DNA of 64,000 nucleotides from Dipteris shenzhenensis (taxonomy: Eukaryota; Polypodiophyta; Polypodiopsida; Gleicheniales). Below, piece by piece: positions 56,501 to 64,000 of the stretch. The notes under the pieces were generated by a model that was not told the DNA's origin, made no database searches, and worked only from the letters and a program-made list of their open reading frames with translations. How positions within the stretch are numbered: the first letter of the stretch is position 1; each line of letters opens with the position of its first letter. The stretch lies in assembly GCA_047967505.1 (NCBI GenBank), contig CM106539.1. The stretch is one strand, 5' to 3'. The position numbers were made by a program, and so were the translations under genes.

Positions 56501-57740
56501 GCTACTGCGTGAGTGAGAGTGAAAGCTAGGAGTAATGGGATCTAAGAGAGAGCTGAGATATGACTCAGATATAGAGCTGAGAAGTGAGCTGTGCAAAACT
56601 GAAATAGAGAACTTCAAAGAGCTGCTGAAACAGTACCCAAACCTTAACCTGTTGCTGGTCCGAATCCCCAACTGTTGTGCTGTGTATACACCTTCCAGAA
56701 AGGCTGAACTGAGGGCCAAAAGCTGAGGCTGATCAGGGCCCGATCTGGAGGTGTGCAGGAGCTGCACACAAGGGGCTGGAAGGGAGCTATTGGAGTGCTG
56801 AATGCTGGGGGAGCTGAGTGAGTACGAGGGATGTAGGCCCCCCTATTTATAGGGGCTGCGGGCTGAGCCAACCAGCTGGTTTGGGCTGGTTGGTTGGGCC
56901 CTTGGCCCCGTAAAGAGTAGCCTAGGGAGGGGTGCAGGGCAACCGATGAAAGCAGCCCTTTCCGAGCCCATTCTCCCTCATTGTCTCAGCCCTGAGGGGG
57001 CCTAGAAGGGATCCTATCCTACCTAGAATTCTAAGTTGGAAACACTATCTTACTGTACTTCAGTGGATACCAGCGAACAAGGACTGATCTTTTGACTTGA
57101 CCTAAGCCTGAGAGACTAACCTACGTAGCTTGTGTCTAACTGTCCCTAGACAAGGGCTCACAAAGGGGTCACAGCGTACGACAAAATCTCCTGTTAGGGA
57201 ACTATAATGCACTTGTCGATGTAGCCAGTGTGTCACCTTGCACCCAAGTGCAGGGGTCATGTGACACAAGAAGTTTAACTTGCTAATGGCTGGCAAAACA
57301 TGCATATATGTGCTTGGCCTAGATCAAATCTGTCCGACCGTTCGCCTGGAATGATTAGTGATTTGGTTGTCTTGGATTAGGCAGATGTAGGACTTGTGAA
57401 ACAGCAAAGAAGCTGATGCCTCATAGCCAATTTGTTGGGGCTGATTGCATCACTGGCTTGATGGCTGTTGTGGTCTGACAATCAGAGCAGCATTGACTGC
57501 TGTATGTTAGTGTTTGCTATTGTGCTATTACCATTGAAGCACCCTGGCTGTTGGGTAGCATTGCTGCTATACACTAGCAGTTCTGAGCCCAATTTCAACA
57601 GGGCAATGGTTCTCTTGATGAGTTCCATTTGCATTTCCAAAACATGGTTGTAGACCAAAGGTGTAATGCAAACTAGCATTATTGCTCTTTTATTATTATT
57701 ATCAATGTTTTTACAAGAAGGTTCACCCTCTTGCTTAGGG
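56501..57740 (-). other. Possible LTR or promoter remnant on the minus strand
   Basis: Reading the minus strand, CCCCTATAAATAGGGGGGCC (about 56843-56862) is a strong TATA-like box with downstream CT-rich sequence, as in an LTR or class II promoter. GGGCTGG/AGCCAACCAGC words cluster at 56865-56900. No primer site, gag or partner LTR is recognisable. 57614-57646 holds a 32-bp fragment of the element A/B leader in plus orientation. Confidence 0.3.
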
Positions 57741-57753
57741 TGAGAAGCCCTAG

Positions 57754-58879
57754 TTACATTGGCTTACCCATGTTCTTTAACTGTGGACAATCATAGAATC
57801 TATGATATGTTGCCTTTTTGCATCCAAAACATTTTCTTTCCTTAAACAATCTATCCCTTTCTTGAGGAGACATGAATGGAGGTTTCACAGTAGGTCTCCC
57901 TGTTGGTTTGCTACTAATTGTTCGTACTCCCGCTTGCCTAGGAAAGTGTCGTCCATTTCGTTTAGAATTAGTTGACCGAACAAAGGGTCTACTTTGTGAA
58001 GCTGACACCTCATGTGTTACTTCTCTCATTCTAGGATTGACTTTCCTTTTCGTTGCCTCGGCCAATCTAATGGCGTCTTTTAAGACCCGAGAGATACTTA
58101 TATAATTTCTCCTCTTCCATCTTTGTTGTGAACTCTAGAGATGAACGCCAAAATTTCGTTGTGTAGTCGCTCACTGTCTCCCTATCAAATTGCCGTAATT
58201 TCCCCCATTTAAACATTTGATCCTCCTTATACTTAAGCGGGAGAAATGTCATCTTTAATTCCTCCGATAATTTAGACCACTCCTTGATTGGACTACTTTT
58301 CGATTGGCGTACGGACCACCAAAGTAGCGCATCCTTCTCTAAATGTAGAGTAGCTAGTGCTCACTTCTCATCTTTCATACGATCAAATTGTACAAAGTAC
58401 AATTGGAAATGTCTTATCCAATCGAGGAGTTTCTCCAGATGCCTAGCCCCGTCGTACTTCGAAAACTCAAGCTGCTCCTTAGGATCAAATCTTCTTTTCT
58501 TAGTCTTTTCTAAAGGGTCTTCCTGATCCTCAAATAATTTCCTTTTTAAGGGCATTTCCCTTTGAATTGTGTCACTTATGACTGTCGACAATCCTTGAAG
58601 AAATTCTTGGATTGCGTTGTTCGAGTAGTGTGGTGGTGATGGCGTTTTTGGTGGAGGTTTGGTAGGTGGCTCACAGTTCTTAGCTAATGGATCAAATACG
58701 TTTTGGTAGACGTTCTCAGATAATGGATCAAATACGTTTTGGTAGACGTTCTCAGATAATGGATCAAATACGTTTTGGTAGATAGGGGTGTAAGGTGTTG
58801 TTTCCATGAGGTTTAATGTGAGTTGTGGAACATTTTCAGGTGTGAATTCTTGATTATCTTCCATGTTTTGGAAATGCAA
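57754..58879 (-). pseudogene. gag of element B with zinc knuckle
   Basis: From 58879 (or the MEDNQ methionine at 58864) the frame gives the same proline-rich N-terminus as element A. 'RRFDPKEQLEFSKYDGARHLEKLLDWIRHFQLYF' follows. A stop near 58360 interrupts it, then 'EKDALLWWSVRQ' and 'LPLKYKEDQMFKWGKLRQFDRETVSDYTTKF' form the capsid (Retrotrans_gag) domain to about 58067. A last frame (58065-57754) is basic and ends in the knuckle 'CFGCKKATYHRFYDC', where an expected Gly/His spacing is altered. Residues about 45-75 contain a 12-residue unit repeated three times. Confidence 0.82.
58685..58783 (-). repeat. 36-bp tandem repeat inside gag
   Basis: TAATGGATCAAATACGTTTTGGTAGACGTTCTCAGA starts at 58685 and 58721, with a partial third copy at 58757. 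It encodes 'ENVYQNVFDPLS' units. Element A has one unit, so the expansion is private to B. Confidence 0.92.
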
Positions 58880-60001
58880 ATGGAACTAATCAAGTTTTCA
58901 ATTAAGCTTCGTGATGAGCTAAGAGTGTGAAATGAATTAAAGTGTGATAGAAAAAGGGGAGTTGAAAAGTAGTGGTACTTTCCCATGCCCGTTTGATGAA
59001 GCGTCCACTCCACGTCGTTGCATCTTCCACTCTCGCGAAATATAAATCACTCCCCTTTTTTATTTCTTTAAAATCGTAGACCGGTTGCAACGCTCCAATT
59101 TACAGATGACAGCATCGATGTCTTGAACCCTTTTTTCTTCTTCTCTTCCTTTATTTTGCAATGCGAGGAAAGGGAAGGAAATGAGGGGCTATGTAAATAA
59201 GGAGAGAGGGGGGGGGGGAGAAAGAAAGTGGAACTTAGAGAGAAATAAGGAGAGGGGGGGGGGATTTGAATGGCAATTTAGGGGAGGGGGCTTAATGATG
59301 ACGGCGATTGGCGGGGCTACACGCGGTGGCAAAGGGGATAGAGGCGACTGTTGGAGCTGCACGCGACGATAGAGGGGGTAGAGTTGGCGGTTGTAGAGGC
59401 AGTTGGCGGGGTTGCAAGCGGTGACAGGGGGCGGTGGCGACATCTAGCGAGGCTACAAGGGTTGATAACAGCGGCGGTAGAGTATCAGGACATGGCGGCC
59501 CGCGGGATTGCAGGGAGAGGCAGGGCTGTCGGACACTGGTGGGTTTGCGGGCACCATCGACGATGCCTCCGCGTGGCGGTCACACGGATCGCGGCGCACA
59601 GTGTGCCATGCGGCACACGGGCTACGTCGGGCTAGTAGGAGATGGCGAAAGAGGTGGTGATTGCGCGACGACTTGGGGGGTAATTAGGCGGTTGTTTGTT
59701 GCACTGCTACACGTGGCAGTACTAAATGCAGCCTAATTAAGGTGGCTGCTGTAGTTCGGGCCTTGAAGGCCCGCGATTGACGGCGCGGGCCCTGTCTCTC
59801 TTTTCTTAACAATTAAGTTTGCCTACTAGTGCACAAGAGAGAGTAGAGATTCTATTTTAATCAACTTTCAGAGAGGAAAAAGAAAGAAGACCCTTAGTGA
59901 TTTCTTGTTTTTCATTAATGACTTCACGCCGATGTCAACGATTGTTGCAACTTCCACATGGCAGGCTCTCACAGTCAAAGGATCTTGGCTTTGATACCAC
60001 T
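58880..60001 (-). other. Leader and primer-binding site of element B
   Basis: TGGTATCAAAGCC (59999-59987) is the tRNA-Met primer site, two bases after the LTR. The stretch 59170-59820 has GC-rich, GGCGGT- and GGGGGCGG-rich sequence; frames there (84-100 residues) are not recognisable. 58880-59110 is shared with element A. Confidence 0.75.
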
Positions 60002-60459
60002 TGTCACGATCTTGAATGCAGGGATGCACATGTGTGTAGATGATGCATAAATTGAGGCAGATTGGCCCTCCAAATGGGATGGAAGGAGTGCGCATGTGAG
60101 TGTATTTTTGCTAGACTCTCCTACATGCTCATCTGAAGCCACAATCCATATGCATGCAAATGCTCATACTCACACACCATGAATGACACGAGAGGGTGTA
60201 ATCCTCATGCCTCTTGGGATCACATCCCTTGGGCATACCCCATTATTCTACCCTTAGCCTGTGACTCTTTATGCCTACCATTGATTAATGCAATACCCAT
60301 GCACAATACTACCCTTTCCTAACCATTCTAGGACCTAATGCATACGTGCATATTTTATTATATTCAATTGGCCAATTTACAATGTTACAACCATAGGGTA
60401 ATCGCCAGATTCCCTAGAATGATCCATTAGGATCTAATACAAATAATCATGTCATGACA
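60002..60459 (-). repeat. 5' LTR of element B (458 bp)
   Basis: It starts TGTCATGACATG at 60459 and ends GTGACA at 60002. It aligns throughout with element A's LTR at 1347-1806, for example CATATGGATTGTGGCTTC/G and AGGCATGAGG. It is followed by a primer site, which makes it a 5' LTR. Confidence 0.9.
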
Positions 60460-62107
60460 CAATACAGCGTGACCTTAATACTATCAGTATTGACTGTTGT
60501 GTGCTACCAACGTGATGCTGATGGCTGCTAATCATTGTAGTGTGATCTTGATTTTTGCCAACAAATAGTAATTTTTTGCTTAATTGGCAAGCAATAGGAA
60601 TGGCTTATCAGGGTGTGGCTGTTGGTATACAGCCATTGATCATCGATTTTTGAAAAGAGTAGTGTGTTGCTAGTGGTTGGAAGGTTTGGTGAATCGAGAT
60701 GTGCTAGAGATGGAGCACTAAAGTTGAGTGTTGAGGTTGTGGCTATCAAGCGCTGAAGCTGCTTATTGTTTGAGGCCGTCCTATTTAGCAAATGAAAATT
60801 GTAACATACAAAGTATGTTGTGGTTGGTGCTGAGCTGTGCGATTACCTTGGGCAGGTTTCACCCATCACTTAGATACAGGCGTGACTTGTTGAATGCATC
60901 TCATTGAGACACAAATTGGAAGCTTTCTTAGAAGCTGGGAATGTGGCTCTTTTGGAAATGGGATTGCCTAAATATTTTACATGTGTAAACTCCATTTGTG
61001 TGCATGTAACAACGGAGGATAAATTGTGTGGCTTGCATGTTGTTTTGCTCTGCATTGGAAAGTAAATGGATTTTTCACTTTTATGCAAATTGTGCAAAAT
61101 GAAGTGTTTAAAAAAAAAAAACTTTCGTGAAGAGTGGTATGCGTGTGTAAAAAGCCAATAGACTTTTCTCTACAAAAGAGCCTAGATTACACTAAACCTA
61201 GGAGTGGCAGCCCACACTCTTCATCGCCTCCCCTTGTTGCACTATAGTCATTTTTGCCCGCAAAGGGGGCTCAATTGGAGTGTGTACTCTCGAGGCAATC
61301 AGCCTGCCCCTTTGACCATTGTTCCAGTAGGGATTGATGCTTTTTCAAGTCCGAAGTGGTCATCATAACTGAAGCTTTCAATAGACGCTTCAGTCTCTTT
61401 TCAAGGGTGACTCTGTAATCCGGATGGACAATCCATCCTAAAGGCTAGTGCAAGTTGTTGCTATCAGCAATTTCTTTCTTGGCTCTTTCTAGCCTAGAAG
61501 GGTGCTTTTGAGTTTCATCCTCTCTTTCAATATCTCCTCCATCTGGCATTGAGATGGACAATAAGTCTCCTTGGTGGGTGGATGTGGATCCCCTTGTCAA
61601 GTATGACAAAGCGCATGCAATTCGGATTGTTGCTTTTGTGAAGCAATAAAAAGTGGAGGCTTGATGAGGGCATGCTCATTTATTAAGAGTGAGGGGGCAA
61701 GGCATCTCCCCTAGCCCTTCAATTCTAGCACAAGACCTCATACATTTGAAGGCACTTGTAGAGAGGTTGGATAATATTGGATTACGACTTATTCTTCTTG
61801 ATCCTTGAGGTTGATTGTTGCTAGCCCTAAGTGTGTCAAGATCGGAGTAGAGCTTTATCCGCACATATAGGCTGGGCTACCACTTCGCCAGCCCGAGGAC
61901 TTTTACTGGCTAACCTTGTGGCCTCATGGCATCTTGGAGGAGGGCATAGATAGATACAGTAGTGGGCCGTTTCTTTTATAGAGCAGATGTATCCATGGTA
62001 AAGAATCCCAATCCTTCATTGATACAGTTAAGGATATTGCGGCCCTTGGACCATCGTACACTCTTCCCTAGTGTGATGCCCTATGCACCATAATTTAGAG
62101 CAAGCTT
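60460..62107. other. Unassigned DNA between element B and a copia LTR
   Basis: No gene or transposon domain recognised. There is an A run at 61112-61121. Frames of 60-87 residues lack domains. An LTR remnant cannot be excluded. Confidence 0.5.
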
Positions 62108-62340
62108 TGACAAAATATGAAGAGGGGAGGAGAGGAGTGGAGATGAGGAGAGAGGGCACAGTTAGAGGGCACACCACAAATGACTAATTGTACACTAGAT
62201 TTAGTTGAAAATGTATAATATATACAAACCCTTTTAGGGTTAGGGTTAGGATTAGGGTGTCTAACCCTTTCCTTTATAGCACTCTGTATGTGTTAGTGTC
62301 ATGCACATATGATCACATGATGTTGAGCATGGTTTCTTCA
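62108..62340 (-). repeat. copia 3' LTR with telomere-like repeats (233 bp)
   Basis: On the minus strand it runs TGAAGAAACCATGCTCAACATCATG (from 62340) to CATATTTTGTCA (62108). It contains CCTAATCCTAACCCTAACCCTAAAAGGG and the 'CTAGTGTACAATTAGTCATTTGTGGTGTGCCC' block of its sister at 38169-38394. It follows copia RNase H on the same strand, so it is the 3' LTR of that element. Confidence 0.85.
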
Positions 62341-64000
62341 CACCTTTCCTCAAGATCAACATCATGAAGAAGCCTTCCCTCAAGATGATGATTTTGGGGA
62401 ATTAAAGAAGGATTGAGCATTAGATTCCACCACACCCCTTTAATGGAAAAGTCCTTCCTTTACGTCAAACCAAGAGCTTGTCGGTGCTTCTCGACAAGCT
62501 CTTTACCAAGTGGTTTGGTAATGATGTCTGCAACATTTTCTTTGCTATCATAATGCTATAGTGTGATGTCACCAAGTAACCCTTTCTTTGATGAAGTACT
62601 CTCTGACATCAATGTGCTTGGTCTTGGAGTAATACATTGGATTCTTGGCCAATGCCCAATTGATTATCACAGTATATTGTTGTTGGCTTTAATTCATCAA
62701 AGTAATCTGTCTCTGACAAGTCTTCTGAGCCATATAGCCTCTCATGCACTTGTAGTGAGTGCTATATATTCTGCTTCAGTTGAAGACAAAGAAACAATTG
62801 GCAGTTTGTTTGACAACCATGATATAGCACTTTGACCAAGGAAAAATGCATATCCCTGTGTAGATCTCCTGGTCGCATGATCTCCAGCATAGTCGCTATC
62901 ACATCAACCTTGGATGACTTCCTTTGTATTCTATTCCAAATTGTCTTGTTCCTCTGATGTATCTCAAGACTCTTTTGGTTGCATTCCAGTGAGACTGTTT
63001 TGGATTTGCCATAAACTGTGCTAGTGAACTTATTGCATAACATATATCTGGCCGTGTGATAGTCAGATACATAAGAGATCTGATGAGTTGCCGATAGTAC
63101 TTGTCATTGACGGTAGGCTTTTCTAAATCTTTAGTAAGTTTCAACTCTGTTCCATGGGAGTGGTTGCATATGAAACTTCTTTAGGAGACTATCAACATAT
63201 TTTAGCTAATTAATAAAGATGTTGTCTGAATCTCTCCAGAACTCAATATCAAAACAATTTTGCATAAGTCCAAGATCTTTCATATCGAACTCTACAGATA
63301 AGTCTCGTTTCAACCTTTTGATGAAGCTATCATTACTTCCAGTCACAATCAGACCACCTATGTACAAAAGTGCAATAGTAATATCTTCCCCTTAAACTTT
63401 CTAGTAGAGAGTATGATCTACATTGGACTTCATGTATCCCAGATTAGCATAACACTTGTAGATTCTGATGTACCAACTTCTAGGTACTTGCTTTAAGCTA
63501 TAGAGACTTTTCTTGAGATGGCAAACCTGATTCTCTTTTCCTGGTTCAACATAACCTGTTGGTTGTTGCATGTAGACATCCTATAGGTAACCATTGAGAA
63601 AAACATTCTTGACATCTAGTTGGTACACATTCCATCTTCTAAGTGTCACTAGTGCTATCAAGAACCATATGGAATCCATCTTTGCTCCTGGAGCATAAGT
63701 CTCATCATAGTCTTAACCGTACTACTATGCAAATCCTTTTACAACTAGTCTGGCTTTGTATCTTTCAATGCTTCATACTTCACTTTGTATACCCATTCGT
63801 TTGCTATGGCCTTCTTTCTTGGTGGAAGGTCACATAATTCCCAAGTACTATTCTTGTACAAAGCATCCATTTCTTCATTCATAGCAGTTTGCCATTCTGG
63901 CTTGTCAACTGCGTCTTCGAAGTATACTGGCTCTTCTGTAGCCATGATGGTAGTCATAAGAGCATAGTTGGTGGTTTCAACCTGAATTGCTTTGCCTTTC
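62341..64000 (-). pseudogene. copia reverse transcriptase and RNase H (continues past the window)
   Basis: Minus-strand order: 'EPVYFEDAVDKPEWQTAMNEEMDAL' (63930) and 'ANEWVYKVKYE', then across frameshifts 'YQLDVKNVFLNGYL' (63600). 'QPTGYVEPGKENQVCHLKKSLYSLKQ' (63540), 'IALLYIGGLIVTGSND' (the YVDD-box region, here YIGG, 63345) and 'EFDMKDLGL' follow. 'YYRQLIRSLMYLTITRPDICYAISSLAQFM' (63080) ends RT. RNase H has '[20 protein letters not shown]' and '[25 protein letters not shown]'. The catalytic Asp-Asp is lost and stops are frequent. The element is dead; its 5' part is outside the window. Confidence 0.88.

Larger units (their letters stand above)
57754..60459 (-). mobile_element. Ty3/gypsy retrotransposon, element B (5' part: LTR, leader, gag)
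   Basis: This is the sister of element A on the opposite strand. It keeps the 5' LTR (60459-60002), a tRNA-Met primer site, a roughly 1.1-kb leader and gag down to a zinc knuckle, and breaks off at about 57740; pol and the 3' LTR are missing. The leader close to gag (58880-59110) matches element A's 1-208. Its outer part (59170-59820) is unusually GC-rich and purine-biased, with G runs. Confidence 0.85.

Noticed and set aside
60485-60540. Similarity of 'CAGTATTGACTGTTGTGTG' to 57488 'CAGCATTGACTGCTGTATG' as flanks of element B
   Set aside because: The match is short and does not extend, so it does not demonstrate a target-site relationship.

Overview
This window looks like the nuclear genome of a land plant. 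It is repeat-dominated, with three spliced single-copy gene models on a background of decayed retrotransposons. Introns follow GT-AG, LTR-element primer sites match plant initiator-tRNA-Met sites (TGGTATCAGAGC type), and GA/CT and CA/TG microsatellites are very frequent. Two weak clues lean towards a seedless vascular plant such as a fern: a PPR pseudogene with a 'KVCGTLQAIDKGQ..HAEI' style of repeat, and a non-LTR retrotransposon of the 'GDP.ETGNYRT' type. A seed plant cannot be excluded.

Layout. 1-1806: 3' part of a Ty3/gypsy chromovirus (element A, + strand) ending in a complete 460-bp LTR. 1807-3890: an older Ty1/copia gag remnant that A seems to have landed in. 4.0-12.5 kb: microsatellites, short tandem duplications and unassigned DNA. 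12.56-14.01 kb (-): a two-exon gene for an ANP32-like leucine-rich-repeat acidic nuclear protein, with a GC-rich, possibly divergent promoter. 14.5-17.6 kb: nothing recognisable. 18.3-22.25 kb (+): a near full-length but decayed LINE (coiled-coil ORF1, endonuclease, reverse transcriptase). 28.29-28.92 kb (+): a second, 5'-truncated L1-like LINE with a poly(A) tail. 29.93-30.58 kb (+): a small two-exon gene for a predicted tail-anchored protein. 34.16-35.85 kb: a coding-free LTR element. 36.1-38.1 kb: a degenerate array with a recurring palindrome. 38.17-38.39 kb: a copia LTR carrying telomere-like repeats. 43.8-48.74 kb (-): an end-to-end chimera of a copia element and a gypsy element. 51.26-52.07 kb: a long inverted repeat with Helitron-like ends. 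53.08-54.10 kb (+): a four-exon gene for a small coiled-coil protein. 55.84-56.5 kb (+): the PPR pseudogene. 57.75-60.46 kb (-): element B, sister copy of A in inverted orientation. 62.1-64.0 kb (-): the 3' part of a copia element whose LTR is the sister of the one at 38.2 kb.

The three gene models appear unrelated to each other; there are no operons or clusters. All transposon coding regions carry stops or frameshifts. I found no CRISPR array, tRNA, rRNA or defence-like cassette, and nothing I would call a new biological system. The most unusual items are the copia/gypsy fusion, the telomere-like repeats fixed inside a copia LTR, the inverted sister elements near the window ends, the Helitron-like inverted repeat, and duplicated minimal upstream ORFs ahead of the ANP32-like gene.
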